A stretch of DNA of 64,000 nt from Thauera carbonicopians (GCF_025699485.1 NZ_JANUXN010000007.1:111404-175403), one strand, 5' to 3'; positions 35,133-46,782 are shown, counted from the stretch's first letter. The notes: generated by a model not told the origin, from the sequence alone. A program made the numbers and translations.

Positions 35133-37205
35133 ATGGCGGCCAGGATCGCCGCCCGTTGCTGCTGGCTGGTTCTGCTGGCGCTGGCCTGGGTACTGCCGGT
35201 ACAGGGCATCGAACGCATCCGGCTGTCGATCGGCGACATTCGCGCCCCCGGCCTGTCCGTGCAGGGGGTGGAGCTGCAGTTCGCTGCCGGCAGCAAGGGG
35301 CCCGAGCTGCGTATCGCCCACCTGGCGCTGGGCGAGCGGGCGTGGCGTGGACTGCATCTCTCCTGTCCCGAAGCCGATGCCGCATTTCCGGAGATTCGCT
35401 GCAGAAGGGGCGAGATCCGCGTCGGCGCCAAGCGCCTGCCGCTGCGCATCGATTTCCGCTTCGACCCGCTGACATCCGCTTTCGACGCCGCACTGCGGCT
35501 ATCGTCGGGCTCGACCGTGGATATCCGCCATGACGGCGGCAATCTCGTCGAGGTAGTGCTGACGCGCTTCGAGATAGGAGAACTGAGTGGAGACCTGGCC
35601 GGCTTCGCTGCGCAGGTTTCGCCGGCGCTTGCGGCGGAGTTGGCGCAGTACGCAGCCAAAGGGACGGTTGATGCCAGGCTGGCGTGGCGGCAGGCCGGCG
35701 ATGCCGGTCCGCATGAAAAGCTGCAACTTCAGGCGCGACTGAGCGGCGGCAGTTTCTCCAGCCCGGATGGCCTGCAGGCGGCCGAAGGCCTGGCGCTGTC
35801 GCTCGATCTCACGGCCCGGGCGCTGGCTGCAGGCTGGGACTGGCAGGGCCGGCTGGCATGGGAGGGCGGCGAAGCCTACCTGCATCCGCTCTACCTGCGG
35901 TCGGGGCCGGTGCTGCAGGCGGAAGGCCGGCTGAACGACGACGAGCTCGTGCTGCGCATGGCGACGCTGAAACTCGAAGGCGTCGATCAGTTCGCCCTGA
36001 CCGCCCGCATCGCGCGCGAACCACCGAGCCTGCAGGATCTCACACTGTCGCTGGCCGGCGGCGATCTGGCGATTCTCGGTCCGCACTGGATCACGCCGGC
36101 GCTGGTTCCGGCGCTGGCGGATCGCCTGCGTTTTGCCGGCCATGTCGGCGCCGGCGCCGAGATCAGGGACGGGCAACTCCTCTCCCTGGATCTGGTCTTC
36201 GACGGCGCCGGCGTCAGCCTCGCCGGCGTGGATGAAGGCGGCGAGGTGCGCGGACGCGGGCTGGCCTTCGGGCCGCTGTCCGGCCATCTGCCCTGGTCGG
36301 CGACTGCGCCAACACGCGCCAGCTTGCAGGTTCAGGGCGGGTATTGGGAAGCCCTGTCGCTCGGCGCCTTCGATGTGGATGCGCTGCTCGATGGCGGGCA
36401 GATCGCTTTCGGGCAGATCCGCATTCCCTTGCTGGATGGTGCCCTGGTGCTGGACGGTCTTGCGCTCGAACACGGCGCGGAGGGCTGGCGCGGGCAGGGC
36501 GGCGTGGTCGTCGAGCCGCTGTCGATGGCCTTGCTGACCGAGGCGCTCGGCTGGCCGTCGATGTCCGGCATTCTGTCGGCGTCCATGCCGGGCATGCGCG
36601 TCAGCACCGGCGAGATCTCGCTGGATGGCGCGCTGGTGGTTTCGGTGTTCGACGGCTATCTGCAGGCGACCGGCCTGCGCGTCAGCGAGCCTTTCGGCGT
36701 CGCCTCCAATCTGCGCGCCGACATCGAGGCGCGCCATCTGGATCTGGCCCAGCTCACCGACACCTTCAGCTTCGGCAGCATCAGCGGCTATGTGGATGCC
36801 GACGTGAAAGGGCTGGAGCTGGCCGGCTGGCGGCCAGTGGCGTTCGATCTGCGGCTTGCCAGCAGCCCGGGGAGCTATCGCCGGCGCATCAGCCAGCGGG
36901 CGGTGCAGAACATCGGCGCGCTGGGCGGCGGCGGGGCGATCGCGGCTCTGCAGCGCGGCGTGCTGAGCGTGTTCGACACTTTCGGCTATCGCGAACTCGG
37001 TTTCCATTGCGTGCTGGTCAATGGCATCTGCGAAATGAACGGCATCGCCGGCCGCGGGCGGCCGGACGGCGGCTTTCCCATCGTCCGCGGCGGCGGCATC
37101 CCGGCGCTGGATGTCATCGGCTACAATCGCCGCGTCGATTGGCAGGAGCTGGTCGACCGGCTCCAGCGCGTGATCGAGAATAACGCCGCGCCCGAGTTGC
37201 ACTGA
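35133..37205 (+). CDS. ydbH: YdbH-like AsmA-family intermembrane lipid-transport protein
   Basis: 690 residues. An N-terminal signal anchor (about 4-25) is followed by a long series of amphipathic beta-strand segments, and the C-terminal part contains FDLRLASSPGSYRRRISQRAVQNIGALGG and GFHCVLVNGICEMNGI, the conserved end of YdbH proteins. With YhdP and TamB, YdbH of E. coli is one of three redundant AsmA-like proteins needed for phospholipid supply to the outer membrane. The assignment is strengthened by the next two genes, which match YnbE and YdbL. ATG 35133 follows cysM by 16 bases. Confidence 0.8.
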   Translation: MAARIAARCCWLVLLALAWVLPVQGIERIRLSIGDIRAPGLSVQGVELQFAAGSKGPELRIAHLALGERAWRGLHLSCPEADAAFPEIRCRRGEIRVGAKRLPLRIDFRFDPLTSAFDAALRLSSGSTVDIRHDGGNLVEVVLTRFEIGELSGDLAGFAAQVSPALAAELAQYAAKGTVDARLAWRQAGDAGPHEKLQLQARLSGGSFSSPDGLQAAEGLALSLDLTARALAAGWDWQGRLAWEGGEAYLHPLYLRSGPVLQAEGRLNDDELVLRMATLKLEGVDQFALTARIAREPPSLQDLTLSLAGGDLAILGPHWITPALVPALADRLRFAGHVGAGAEIRDGQLLSLDLVFDGAGVSLAGVDEGGEVRGRGLAFGPLSGHLPWSATAPTRASLQVQGGYWEALSLGAFDVDALLDGGQIAFGQIRIPLLDGALVLDGLALEHGAEGWRGQGGVVVEPLSMALLTEALGWPSMSGILSASMPGMRVSTGEISLDGALVVSVFDGYLQATGLRVSEPFGVASNLRADIEARHLDLAQLTDTFSFGSISGYVDADVKGLELAGWRPVAFDLRLASSPGSYRRRISQRAVQNIGALGGGGAIAALQRGVLSVFDTFGYRELGFHCVLVNGICEMNGIAGRGRPDGGFPIVRGGGIPALDVIGYNRRVDWQELVDRLQRVIENNAAPELH

Positions 37206-37243
37206 TTCAGACCGGCAGGCGCCGGATCCTGCAGGAGAACTGA

Positions 37244-37441
37244 ATGCCATTCTTTCGAATCCGATCCTTGCTGCTTGCGGGCAGCCTGGCGCTCGCCGCC
37301 TCGGCCTGCGTGACGATCAACATCTATTTCCCGGCCGCCGCCGCGGAAAAGGCCGCCGACCGCATCATCGACGAGGTCTGGCAGACACATGAAAACCAGC
37401 CGCCGCAGGCGGCACCGGCAGAGCAGGGGGCAGGGCAATGA
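37244..37441 (+). CDS. ynbE: YnbE-like outer-membrane lipoprotein
   Basis: 65-residue lipoprotein. Signal peptide with lipobox ASAC at C22, then VTINIYFPAAAAEKAADRIIDEVWQ, the YnbE family hallmark. In E. coli YnbE joins YdbH to form a bridge between the membranes. GGAG precedes the ATG. Its stop overlaps the ydbL start (ATGA). Confidence 0.85.
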   Translation: MPFFRIRSLLLAGSLALAASACVTINIYFPAAAAEKAADRIIDEVWQTHENQPPQAAPAEQGAGQ

Positions 37442-37875
37442 ACGCACGTCACGGGGTCCCGGGGTGGATGCGCTGGCTGATGGCGGGCCTGCTGGGCTGC
37501 ATGATGGCTTTTGCCGTGCAGGCTCAGGGAAATCTGGAAATCGACACGCCGGCGATCTCCGCGCTGAAATCGTCCATGCAGAAGCGTCATGGGCAGCTCG
37601 CGCCGCTGTATGCCTCGGGTGCGATCGGCCTTGCCGCCGATGGCAGCATCGCCCTGAGGGATGCGTCGGCAGTGCCGCTGGCGCAGCGTGGCAGCGTCAA
37701 CGCCCTGGTCGCGGCGGAGAATGCCGATCGCAGCGCGCTGTACCGCGAAGTCGCGCGCGCCAACCAGCATCCGGAATGGGAGGCGGACGTGCGCAGCACC
37801 TTTGCCCAGCGCTGGATCGACCGCGCGCCGGCAGGCTGGTGGGTGCAACGAGGCGGGAGTTGGGTGAAGAAGTAA
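37438..37875 (+). CDS. ydbL: YdbL family periplasmic protein (DUF1318)
   Basis: 145 residues with a signal peptide ending at VQAQG (about residue 30). The mature part has ISALKSSMQKRHGQLAPLYASGAIGLAADGSIALRDAS and REVARANQHPEWEADVRSTFAQRW, the DUF1318 pattern. In E. coli YdbL modulates the YdbH-YnbE bridge. Overlaps both neighbours by one to four bases, so the genes are coupled. Confidence 0.85.
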   Translation: MNARHGVPGWMRWLMAGLLGCMMAFAVQAQGNLEIDTPAISALKSSMQKRHGQLAPLYASGAIGLAADGSIALRDASAVPLAQRGSVNALVAAENADRSALYREVARANQHPEWEADVRSTFAQRWIDRAPAGWWVQRGGSWVKK

Positions 37876-38663
37876 TGCCCGTTCTCGTCTTCGACATCGA
37901 AACCATTCCGGACGTCGCCGGCATCCGGAACCTGTACGAACTGCCGCCCGAGCTGTCCGACACCGAAGCGGCGGAATGGGCTTTCCAGCAGCGGCGTGCC
38001 AGCCACGGCAACGATTTCCTGCCGCACCACCTGCAGCGGGTGGTGACGATCTCGTGCGTGCTGCGCGACGCCCAGCATTTCCGCGTGTTTTCGCTGTCCG
38101 AGCCCGATGCGGGCGAAGGCGAGATCATCCAGCGCTTCTTCGACGGCGTCGAGCGCTACACGCCGCAGATCATTTCGTGGAACGGTGGCGGCTTCGACCT
38201 GCCGGTGCTGCATTACCGCGGCATGCTGCACGGCGTCACGGCGCCGCGCTACTGGGACCAGGGCGAGGGCGACTACCATGACTCGCGCGACTTCAAGTGG
38301 AACAACTACATCGGCCGCTACCACAACCGCCATCTCGACCTGATGGACCTGCTGGCGATGTACCAGCCGCGCGCCAGTGCACCGCTGGACGACCTGGCCA
38401 AGCTGATGGGCTACCCGGGCAAGCTCGGCATGGACGGCTCGGCGGTGTGGCAGGCCTGGCAGGAAGGGCGCGCCGCCGAGATCCGCGACTATTGCGAGAC
38501 CGACGTGGTCAATACCTACCTCGTCTATCTGCGCTTCGAGCGCATGCGCGGACACCTCGATGCCAAGGCCTGGGCGGACGAAGTCGAAGTCGTGCGAGAA
38601 TCGCTCGGACGGCTCGAGGCGCCGCACTGGAAGCAGTTTCTCGAAGCTTGGCCGCAGGCCTGA
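37875..38663 (+). CDS. predicted 3'-5' exonuclease (PolB-like exonuclease domain)
   Basis: 262 residues, DnaQ-like fold. The metal-binding acidic residues are visible as FDIETIPD near the start, an internal ISWNGGGFDLPVL (ExoII) and YCETDVVNTYLVY (ExoIII-like). Similar proteins are annotated as predicted exonucleases related to the exonuclease domain of DNA polymerase B. No polymerase domain follows. The start overlaps the ydbL stop by one base (TAATG). The biological role is unknown. Confidence 0.82.
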   Translation: MPVLVFDIETIPDVAGIRNLYELPPELSDTEAAEWAFQQRRASHGNDFLPHHLQRVVTISCVLRDAQHFRVFSLSEPDAGEGEIIQRFFDGVERYTPQIISWNGGGFDLPVLHYRGMLHGVTAPRYWDQGEGDYHDSRDFKWNNYIGRYHNRHLDLMDLLAMYQPRASAPLDDLAKLMGYPGKLGMDGSAVWQAWQEGRAAEIRDYCETDVVNTYLVYLRFERMRGHLDAKAWADEVEVVRESLGRLEAPHWKQFLEAWPQA

Positions 38664-38750
38664 GCGCATACGGCCCCTGATCGCGGCTTGGCCTGACGCG
38701 GCCCGGCCCGATCGCGGCCCGGCATATTCACCCCATAACAGGAGAGTCAC

Positions 38751-38993
38751 ATGGGCATCATCGCTACCATCTTCATCGGCCTGATCGTCGGCCTCGTCGC
38801 CCGCCTGCTGCATCCCGGCAAGGACGGCCTCGGCCTGATCATGACCGCCTTGCTCGGCATCGCGGGCTCGCTGGTGGCGACCTACGGCGGGCAGGCGCTC
38901 GGCATCTATCAGGCCGGCCAGGGCGCAGGCTTCATCGGCGCGGTGGTCGGCGCGATCGTGATCCTGTTCGTGGTCAGCCGGCTCAAGAAGTAG
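38751..38993 (+). CDS. GlsB/YeaQ/YmgE family small membrane protein
   Basis: 80 residues, three hydrophobic segments with Gly-rich turns (MGIIATIFIGLIVGLVARLLHPGKDGLG, LLGIAGSLVATYGG, GFIGAVVGAIVILFVVSRLKK). Family formerly called transglycosylase-associated; it is linked to stress responses but the mechanism is unknown. A clean AGGAGAGTCAC site precedes the ATG. Monocistronic by appearance. Confidence 0.87.
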   Translation: MGIIATIFIGLIVGLVARLLHPGKDGLGLIMTALLGIAGSLVATYGGQALGIYQAGQGAGFIGAVVGAIVILFVVSRLKK

Positions 38994-39018
38994 TTTTCGT
39001 GTGCGCTGCAAAAAAACT

Positions 39019-39046
39019 TTGACAAGTTTTTTTGAGTGCCTATAAT
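39019..39046 (+). promoter_or_regulatory. sigma-70 promoter of tRNA-Val
   Basis: TTGACA (39019-39024), 16-base spacer, TATAAT (39041-39046), then a GC-rich discriminator. Both hexamers are perfect, as expected for a tRNA promoter. Confidence 0.9.
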
Positions 39047-39059
39047 GCGGGTCTTCAGC

Positions 39060-39136
39060 AGGCGCGTAGCTCAGTTGGTTAGAGCACCACCTTGACATGG
39101 TGGGGGTCGTTGGTTCGAATCCAATCGCGCCTACCA
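39060..39136 (+). tRNA. tRNA-Val (GAC)
   Basis: 77 bases with encoded CCA. Acceptor AGGCGCG pairs with CGCGCCT; the anticodon stem CCACC/GGTGG holds loop TTGACAT, giving anticodon GAC. The T loop is TTCGAAT. Confidence 0.96.
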
Positions 39137-39220
39137 AGATTCTGGAGTCGATGACATGTTCCGAACTACCACTCAGGCCGGAAACTGAACAGGTCGGCTC
39201 CGCTTGTTAGTCTGCTAGAG

Positions 39221-39251
39221 AAAAAAGCGCGCCTAGACCGCGCTTTTTTTT
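39221..39251 (+). terminator. terminator between tRNA-Val and thrS
   Basis: AAAAAAGCGCG pairs with CGCGCTTTTTT around a seven-base loop; a T-run follows. It ends tRNA transcription; a role in thrS attenuation is possible but no further leader structure was seen. Confidence 0.85.
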
Positions 39252-39324
39252 CGTCCACAATTCTCGTTCCGTTGCCATCCCGCCCCGCGATTTCGCCGGG
39301 CAGACACTGCCAGAGACCACTGCC

Positions 39325-41241
39325 ATGCCCAACATCACGCTTCCCGATGGTTCCGTCCGCAGCTTCGACCATCCGGTGACCGTTGCCGAGGTCGCGGCGT
39401 CCATCGGTGCCGGGCTCGCCAAGGCCGCGCTGGCCGGGCGCGTCGGCGGACGGCTGGTGGATCTGTCGCACCGCCTCGATACCGACGCCGAGCTGGCGAT
39501 CATCACCGACAAGAACGAGGATGGCCTGGACATCATCCGCCACTCGTCCGCCCACCTGCTGGCGCACGCGGTGAAGGAGCTGTTTCCCGATGCCCAGGTG
39601 ACGATCGGGCCGGTGATCGACAACGGCTTCTACTACGACTTCTCGTACAAGCGCCCCTTCACGCCGGAAGACCTCGCCGCGATCGAAGTCCGCATGGCCG
39701 AGATCGCCAAACGAAGCATCCCGGTCGAGCGCGAAGTGTGGCCGCGCGACAAGGCGGTGGAGTTCTTCAAGAGCATCGGCGAGCACTACAAGGCCGAGAT
39801 CATCGCCTCCATCCCGGCAAACGAGGACGTCTCGCTGTACCGCCAGGGCGACTTCATCGACCTGTGCCGCGGCCCGCACGTGCCTTCGACCGGCAAGCTC
39901 AAGGTCTTCAAGCTGATGAAGCTGGCCGGCGCCTACTGGCGCGGCGATTCGAAGAACGAGATGCTGCAGCGCATCTACGGCACGGCATGGACCAAGAAGG
40001 ACGACCTCGACGCCTACCTGCACATGATCGAGGAGGCGGAAAAGCGCGACCATCGCAAGCTCGGCCGCCAGCTCGACCTCTTCCACCTGCAGGACGAGGC
40101 GCCGGGCATGGTGTTCTGGCACGCCAAGGGCTGGACGCTGTGGCAGCAGATCGAGCAGTACATGCGCCGCACGCTCGGCGAGCACGGCTACCAGGAAGTG
40201 AAGACGCCGCAGATCGTCGATCGCTCGCTGTGGGAGAAGTCCGGCCACTGGGGCATGTACGCCGACCTGATGTTCACCACGCAGTCCGAGAAGCACGACT
40301 ATGCGGTCAAGCCGATGAACTGTCCGTGCCACATCCAGATCTTCAACCAGGGCCTGAAGAGCTACCGCGACCTGCCGCTGCGCATGGCCGAGTTCGGCTC
40401 CTGCCACCGCAACGAGCCGTCCGGTTCGTTGCACGGCATCATGCGCGTGCGCAACTTCGTGCAGGACGATGCACACATCTTCTGCGCCGAGAGCCAGGTC
40501 CAGGCCGAGTCGGCCGAGTTCATCCGCCTGCTGCAGAAGGTCTATGCCGATTTCGGCTTCAACGACGTGCTGGTCAAGCTGTCGACGCGGCCGGACAGGC
40601 GCGTCGGCACCGACGAGCAGTGGGATGCCGCCGAAGCCGCGCTGGCGGCGGCGCTCGACGCGCAGGGCCTGAAGTACGAGCTGCAGCTGGGCGAGGGCGC
40701 CTTCTACGGACCGAAGATCGAGTTCTCGCTGAAGGACAGCCTGGGCCGGGTATGGCAGTGCGGCACGCTGCAGCTCGACTTCAACCTGCCGGTGCGCCTC
40801 GGCGCGGAGTACGTCGACGAGGACAACACCAAAAAGGTGCCGGTGATGCTGCACCGCGCGGTGCTCGGTTCGCTGGAGCGCTTCATCGGTATCCTGATCG
40901 AGAACCACGCCGGCGCGATGCCCTTGTGGCTGGCGCCGGTGCAGGCGGTGGTGATGAACATCTCGGAAGGGCAGGCGGACTATGCCGCCGAAGTCGCGGC
41001 AAAGCTCAGGAAAGCGGGCTTCCGCGTCGACGCCGATTTGCGCAACGAAAAGATTAACTATAAAATCCGAGAACATAGCGTGCAGAAGCTGCCCTATCAG
41101 ATCGTCATCGGCGACAAGGAAAAGGCGGCTGGCCTGGTGGCCGTGCGTGCCCGGGGTGGCCAGGATCTTGGCCAAATGTCCCTCGATTCGCTGATCGAAC
41201 GCTGGCTTCGCGAAGTTGAAGCGAAGGCCGGCACGGTCTGA
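39325..41241 (+). CDS. thrS: threonyl-tRNA synthetase
   Basis: Charges tRNA-Thr and edits Ser-tRNA-Thr. 638 residues. N-terminal TGS domain (1-62), editing domain with [15 protein letters not shown], class II catalytic core with the zinc ligand Cys in [10 protein letters not shown] and motif 2 [20 protein letters not shown], and an anticodon domain ending [21 protein letters not shown]. First gene of the conserved thrS-infC-rpmI-rplT-pheS-pheT-ihfA cluster. Confidence 0.97.
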   Translation: MPNITLPDGSVRSFDHPVTVAEVAASIGAGLAKAALAGRVGGRLVDLSHRLDTDAELAIITDKNEDGLDIIRHSSAHLLAHAVKELFPDAQVTIGPVIDNGFYYDFSYKRPFTPEDLAAIEVRMAEIAKRSIPVEREVWPRDKAVEFFKSIGEHYKAEIIASIPANEDVSLYRQGDFIDLCRGPHVPSTGKLKVFKLMKLAGAYWRGDSKNEMLQRIYGTAWTKKDDLDAYLHMIEEAEKRDHRKLGRQLDLFHLQDEAPGMVFWHAKGWTLWQQIEQYMRRTLGEHGYQEVKTPQIVDRSLWEKSGHWGMYADLMFTTQSEKHDYAVKPMNCPCHIQIFNQGLKSYRDLPLRMAEFGSCHRNEPSGSLHGIMRVRNFVQDDAHIFCAESQVQAESAEFIRLLQKVYADFGFNDVLVKLSTRPDRRVGTDEQWDAAEAALAAALDAQGLKYELQLGEGAFYGPKIEFSLKDSLGRVWQCGTLQLDFNLPVRLGAEYVDEDNTKKVPVMLHRAVLGSLERFIGILIENHAGAMPLWLAPVQAVVMNISEGQADYAAEVAAKLRKAGFRVDADLRNEKINYKIREHSVQKLPYQIVIGDKEKAAGLVAVRARGGQDLGQMSLDSLIERWLREVEAKAGTV

Positions 41242-41268
41242 TTTTTGGTTTTCGTGGAGAGTTGAACC

Positions 41269-41790
41269 ATCGCTCAAGAGAAGAAGCAGCGCGTTAATAG
41301 GGAGATCAACGCGCCCGAGGTCCGGCTGGTTGGTGAAGAAGGTGAACAGCTCGGAATCGTGTCCCTGAACGCAGCCCTGAACATGGCCGAAGAGGCCGGG
41401 CTGGATCTGGTCGAAATCGCACCGATGGCCGCACCGCCGGTCTGCAAGCTGATGGATTTCGGCAAGTTCAAGTATCAGGAACAGAAGAAGGCCCACGAAG
41501 CCCGACTCAAGCAGAAGCAGGTGCAGGTCAAGGAGGTCAAGCTCCGCCCCGGCACCGACGAGAACGATTACCAGATCAAGCTTCGCAACCTGAAGCGCTT
41601 CCTGGAAGAAGGCGACAAGTGCAAGGTGACCTTGCGCTTCCGCGGCCGCGAGATGGCTCACCAGGAGTTCGGTCTGCGTCAGCTCGAACGCGTCAAGGCC
41701 GACCTGGAGGATCTGGGTCAGGTCGAGCAGATGCCGAAGATGGAAGGGCGCCAGATGATCATGGTCATCGCGCCCAAAAAGAAACACTGA
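41269..41790 (+). CDS. infC: translation initiation factor IF-3, ATC start
   Basis: Prevents premature 50S joining and checks start-codon pairing. 173 residues. The N-terminus [20 protein letters not shown] is canonical only if translation starts at the rare ATC codon 41269, which has GGAGAG a few bases upstream. The first ATG (41383) would delete a large part of the N-domain. infC starts at ATT/ATC in many bacteria because IF-3 discriminates against its own start, giving autoregulation. C-domain signatures ([28 protein letters not shown]) are intact. Confidence 0.95.
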   Translation: MAQEKKQRVNREINAPEVRLVGEEGEQLGIVSLNAALNMAEEAGLDLVEIAPMAAPPVCKLMDFGKFKYQEQKKAHEARLKQKQVQVKEVKLRPGTDENDYQIKLRNLKRFLEEGDKCKVTLRFRGREMAHQEFGLRQLERVKADLEDLGQVEQMPKMEGRQMIMVIAPKKKH

Positions 41791-41943
41791 GAGAAGCACT
41801 AAGCTTCTAAGAATTTGCCCCGCAAGGGGCAAGACCGGCGGGCAGCGAAGGCCGCCGCCGGAAAACAAGTGGTGCCGGGTATGGAAATGCGTCGGGGCTC
41901 ATCGGCGCTACCTGGTGTCATCCAAAAACATGGAGTCTCAGCA
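41791..41943 (+). promoter_or_regulatory. infC-rpmI leader with GNRA hairpin
   Basis: 153-base gap inside a ribosomal-protein operon. A 7-bp hairpin TTGCCCC/GGGGCAA with a GCAA tetraloop lies at 41815-41832. L20-controlled leaders occur at this place in other bacteria, so a regulatory role is plausible; no known leader class was matched. Confidence 0.4.
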
Positions 41944-42141
41944 ATGCCCAAGATGAAGACGAAGAGCGGCGCCAAGAAGCGCTTCAAGGTCCGCTCGAGT
42001 GGTGGGATCAAGCGGTCCCAGGCGTTCAAGCGCCACATCCTGACCAAGAAAACGACCAAGGCGAAGCGTCAGCTGCGCGGCATGACCGAAGTTCATGCTG
42101 CCGATGAAAAGCTGATTCGCGCCATGCTTCCGTACGCTTGA
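41944..42141 (+). CDS. rpmI: 50S ribosomal protein L35
   Basis: 65 residues, strongly basic: [16 protein letters not shown], then [16 protein letters not shown], both standard for L35. ATG 41944 follows GGAGTCTCAGCA. The open frame upstream is the leader and is not coding. rplT follows after 12 bases. Confidence 0.97.
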   Translation: MPKMKTKSGAKKRFKVRSSGGIKRSQAFKRHILTKKTTKAKRQLRGMTEVHAADEKLIRAMLPYA

Positions 42142-42153
42142 TAGGAGACCGCA

Positions 42154-42513
42154 ATGCCTCGCGTTAAACGTGGTGTAACCGCCCGCGCTCGTCACAAGAA
42201 AGTCCTTTCCCAGGCCAAGGGTTATCGCGGCCGTCGCAAGAACGTCTATCGCATCGCCAAGCAGGCGGTGATGAAGGCCGGCCAGTACGCCTACCGCGAC
42301 CGCCGTCAGCGCAAGCGCCAGTTCCGTACCCTGTGGATCGCCCGTATCAACGCCGCCGCGCGTGAGTTGGGCCTGACCTACAGCACCTTCATGAACGGTC
42401 TGAAGAAGGCTGCGATCGAAGTGGACCGCAAGGTGCTGGCCGACCTGGCCGTGTTCGACAAGCCCGCTTTTGCGGCGATCGCCGAACAGGCCCGGGCCAA
42501 ACTCGCTGCGTAA
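42154..42513 (+). CDS. rplT: 50S ribosomal protein L20
   Basis: 119 residues: [53 protein letters not shown], and the C-terminal globular domain with [17 protein letters not shown]. In other bacteria L20 represses the operon by binding the rpmI leader. A clear terminator follows. Confidence 0.98.
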   Translation: MPRVKRGVTARARHKKVLSQAKGYRGRRKNVYRIAKQAVMKAGQYAYRDRRQRKRQFRTLWIARINAAARELGLTYSTFMNGLKKAAIEVDRKVLADLAVFDKPAFAAIAEQARAKLAA

Positions 42514-43656
<1,143 letters not shown>

Positions 43657-43720
43657 CCAGTGCCGGCAGCACGCCCATCGGCGGCGCCTGCCTCATCGAA
43701 TTCTTCCGGGTAATCGAATC

Positions 43721-46111
43721 ATGCAATTCTCCGAACAGTGGCTGCGGACCTTCGTCGATCCGCAACTCGACAGTGACGCACTCGGCCACCTGCTGACGAT
43801 GGCCGGCCTCGAAGTGGAAGAGGCCGAGCCGGCCGCGCCCGCCTTCTCGGGCGTGGTCGTGGCCCGGATCGTCGAGGCGGAAAAGCATCCGAACGCCGAC
43901 AAGCTCAAGCTGTGCAAGGTCGATACCGGCACCGGCGAACTGCTGCAGATCGTCTGCGGTGCGCCGAACGCCGCCGCCGGCATGAAAGTGCCGTGCGCCA
44001 GGGTCGGTGCCGTGCTGCCGGGCGACTTCGCCATCAAGGCGGCCAAGCTGCGCGGCGTCGAATCCTTCGGCATGCTGTGCTCGGCACGCGAGCTGGGCCT
44101 GTCGGAAGACCACGGCGGCCTGTACGCGCTGCCCGAGGCTGCGCCGGTCGGCCGCGACATCCGCGACTACCTCGGCCTCGACGACACCTTGTTCACGATC
44201 AAGCTGACGCCGAACCGTGCCGACTGCCTCAGCCTCGAAGGCGTGGCGCGCGAAGTCGCGGCGATCACCGGCAGCGCGCTGCGCAAGACGGAAATCGCGC
44301 CGGTCGTCCCCAGCCACGACGCCCGCCGTGCCATCGTGCTCGACGCGCCCGAGGCCTGCCCGCGCTACTGCGGCCGCATCCTGAGTGGCGTCGATGCCAA
44401 GGCGCCGACGCCGGACTGGATGGTCACGCGCCTGGCGCGCAGCGGCATCCGCTCGATCAGCGCGCTGGTGGACGTCACCAACTACGTCATGCTGGAACTC
44501 GGCCAGCCCTTGCACGCTTTCGACAACACCAAGCTGCAGGGCGCGATCCACGTGCGCTACCCGCGCGAAGGCGAACAGGTGCTGCTGCTCAACGAGCAGA
44601 CGGTGACGCCGGCCGCCGACACGCTGCTGATCGCCGATGAAGCCCGCGCGCTGGCCCTGGCCGGCATCATGGGCGGCGAAGACAGCGGCATCACGCTCGA
44701 AACCAGCGAAGTCTTCCTCGAAAGCGCCTTCTTCGCGCCGGATGCGATCGCCGGCCGCGCGCGCACCCACGGTTTCGGCTCGGACGCCTCGCACCGCTTC
44801 GAGCGCGGCGTCGATTTCGAACTGCCGCGCCGCGCGCTGGAGCGTGCCACCCGGCTCATCCTCGACATCTGCGGCGGCGAAGCCGGCCCGGTCGAGGAAG
44901 CACTCGCTGCCGACAAGCTGCCGGCACGCCAGCCGGTACGCCTGCGTACCGCGCGTGCGCGCCGCGTGCTCGGCATCGATCTCGACGATGCCGCGATCCA
45001 GTCGCTGCTCGAACGCGTGCATCTGGACGTCCGGCGCGACGGCGAGGACTTCGTCGTCACGCCGCCGTCGTGGCGCTTCGACATCGAGATCGAAGTCGAC
45101 CTGGTCGAGGAGCTCGCCCGCCTGCACGGTTACGACAACATTCCCGCAGTGGCGCCGCAAGGCGGCCTGATGATGCTGCCGAGCACCGAGCACGCCCGCC
45201 CGGTATGGGCCGCGCGCCATCTGCTGGCTGCGCGCGGCTACCAGGAAGTGGTCAACTTCGCTTTCGTCGAGGAAGCCTGGGAGCGCGATTTCTGCGCCAA
45301 CGAAGACCCGATCCGTCTCGCCAACCCGATCGCCAGCCAGCTCAGCGTGATGCGTTCCAGCCTGATCGCGGGCCTGGTCGATACCATGGCCACCAACCGC
45401 AAGCGCCAGACCGAGCGCGTGCGCGTGTTCGAAGTCGCGCGCGTGTTCGAGCGCAAGGCCGACGGCGAGCCGGTGACCGGCTTCCACCAGCCGATGCGCA
45501 TCGCCGGTCTTGCCGCGGGCTCGGTGCTGCCTGAACAGTGGGGCGAGCGCAGCCGGGCGGTCGATTTCTACGACGTCAAGGCCGACGTCGAAGCCCTGCT
45601 TGCGCCGCGTAACCTCAACTTCGTGCGCCTGTCCCACCCGGCCCTGCACCCCGGCCGCGCTGCCAGCGTGTCGCTGGACGGCCGCGTGATCGGCATCATC
45701 GGCGAACTGCATCCGGTGTGGGTACAGCGTTACGATCTCGGCAGCGCGCCGGTGGTGTTCGAACTCGAGCTCGATGCCGTGCTGGGCGCGCGCATGCCGG
45801 CCTACAGCGAGATCTCGCGCATGCCGGCGGTGGTGCGCGACCTGGCGCTGGTCGTGGGCACCGACGTCACTGCCGAGCGCGTCATCGACACGCTGCGCCA
45901 GGCGGCACCGGCGGTGGTGCGGGAAATCACCCTGTTCGACGTCTATCAGGGTAAGGGTATCGAGTCCGAGCGGAAGAGCCTTGCCTTCAGGGTGTCGATG
46001 CAAGATACTCAGCGCACGCTCGAAGACGCTGAAGTGGATGCCGTCATGGCAGGTTTGGTGAAGCAGGCCGAAACCGTGCTCGGTGCCCGCCTGCGTGGTG
46101 CAGGAGGCTGA
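43721..46111 (+). CDS. pheT: phenylalanyl-tRNA synthetase beta subunit
   Basis: Structural and editing subunit, 796 residues. N-terminal [18 protein letters not shown]-like tRNA-binding domain (about 40-150: [24 protein letters not shown]), B3/B4 editing domain, B5 domain and C-terminal anticodon-binding FDX-ACB domain ([15 protein letters not shown]). One base separates its stop from the ihfA start. Confidence 0.97.
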   Translation: MQFSEQWLRTFVDPQLDSDALGHLLTMAGLEVEEAEPAAPAFSGVVVARIVEAEKHPNADKLKLCKVDTGTGELLQIVCGAPNAAAGMKVPCARVGAVLPGDFAIKAAKLRGVESFGMLCSARELGLSEDHGGLYALPEAAPVGRDIRDYLGLDDTLFTIKLTPNRADCLSLEGVAREVAAITGSALRKTEIAPVVPSHDARRAIVLDAPEACPRYCGRILSGVDAKAPTPDWMVTRLARSGIRSISALVDVTNYVMLELGQPLHAFDNTKLQGAIHVRYPREGEQVLLLNEQTVTPAADTLLIADEARALALAGIMGGEDSGITLETSEVFLESAFFAPDAIAGRARTHGFGSDASHRFERGVDFELPRRALERATRLILDICGGEAGPVEEALAADKLPARQPVRLRTARARRVLGIDLDDAAIQSLLERVHLDVRRDGEDFVVTPPSWRFDIEIEVDLVEELARLHGYDNIPAVAPQGGLMMLPSTEHARPVWAARHLLAARGYQEVVNFAFVEEAWERDFCANEDPIRLANPIASQLSVMRSSLIAGLVDTMATNRKRQTERVRVFEVARVFERKADGEPVTGFHQPMRIAGLAAGSVLPEQWGERSRAVDFYDVKADVEALLAPRNLNFVRLSHPALHPGRAASVSLDGRVIGIIGELHPVWVQRYDLGSAPVVFELELDAVLGARMPAYSEISRMPAVVRDLALVVGTDVTAERVIDTLRQAAPAVVREITLFDVYQGKGIESERKSLAFRVSMQDTQRTLEDAEVDAVMAGLVKQAETVLGARLRGAGG

Positions 46112-46112
46112 C

Positions 46113-46421
46113 ATGACGACGTTGACCAAAGCGGAACTGGCCGAGCTGCTGTTCGAGCAGGTCGGTCTCAACAAGCGCGAAGCCAAGGACATGGTGGAGG
46201 GCTTCTTCGAGGAAATCCGGATGGCGCTGGAGCGCGGCGACAGCGTCAAGCTGTCGGGCTTCGGCAACTTCCAGTTGCGCGACAAGCCGCAGCGCCCCGG
46301 GCGCAATCCCAAGACTGGCGAAGAAATTCCGATCACCGCGCGGCGGGTGGTCACTTTCCATGCCAGCCAGAAACTCAAGGCAGCCGTGGAGCAGCTCAGC
46401 GATGCAAGCAAGCAACCCTGA
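46113..46421 (+). CDS. ihfA: integration host factor subunit alpha
   Basis: 102-residue HU/IHF-family DNA-bending protein. [32 protein letters not shown] is the IhfA N-terminus, and [22 protein letters not shown] the DNA-binding arm. pheT-ihfA-merR is a conserved order. The start at 46113 follows CAGGAGGCTGAC. The merR gene overlaps its end by 20 bases. Confidence 0.96.
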   Translation: MTTLTKAELAELLFEQVGLNKREAKDMVEGFFEEIRMALERGDSVKLSGFGNFQLRDKPQRPGRNPKTGEEIPITARRVVTFHASQKLKAAVEQLSDASKQP

Positions 46422-46782
46422 AATTGGCGCGGAACCGCTGCCGCCGATTCCGGCCAAGCGTTATTTCACCATCGGCGAAGTGAGCGAACTGTGCGGCGTC
46501 AAGCCGCACGTGCTGCGCTACTGGGAGCAGGAATTCACCCAGCTCAAGCCGGTCAAGCGCCGCGGCAACCGGCGCTACTACCAGCACCACGAAGTGCTGC
46601 TGGTCCGGCGCATCCGCGAGCTGCTTTACCAGGAAGGCTTCACCATTTCCGGCGCGCGCAATCGCCTGGGCGAAAGCGCGATCCAGGAGCAGGAAAGCAG
46701 GATCGAGGCGGACCAGTATCGTGCGCTGGTGGCCGAGGTTCGCGCCGATGTGCAGGCCTTGCTCGCGGAGCTGCGCGCCTGA
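46402..46782 (+). CDS. MerR-family transcriptional regulator
   Basis: 126 residues. MerR-type winged helix with [25 protein letters not shown] and [37 protein letters not shown], then a C-terminal dimerisation helix ([25 protein letters not shown]). No metal-binding cysteine tail is visible. Such a MerR gene follows ihfA in many beta- and gammaproteobacteria; its target is unknown. Start 46402 is inside ihfA. Confidence 0.9.
   Translation: MQASNPEIGAEPLPPIPAKRYFTIGEVSELCGVKPHVLRYWEQEFTQLKPVKRRGNRRYYQHHEVLLVRRIRELLYQEGFTISGARNRLGESAIQEQESRIEADQYRALVAEVRADVQALLAELRA

Noticed and set aside
39137..39324. T-box or amino-acid attenuator before thrS
   Set aside because: Only the terminator of the tRNA-Val transcript was visible; no specifier loop, T-box motif or leader peptide was recognised.
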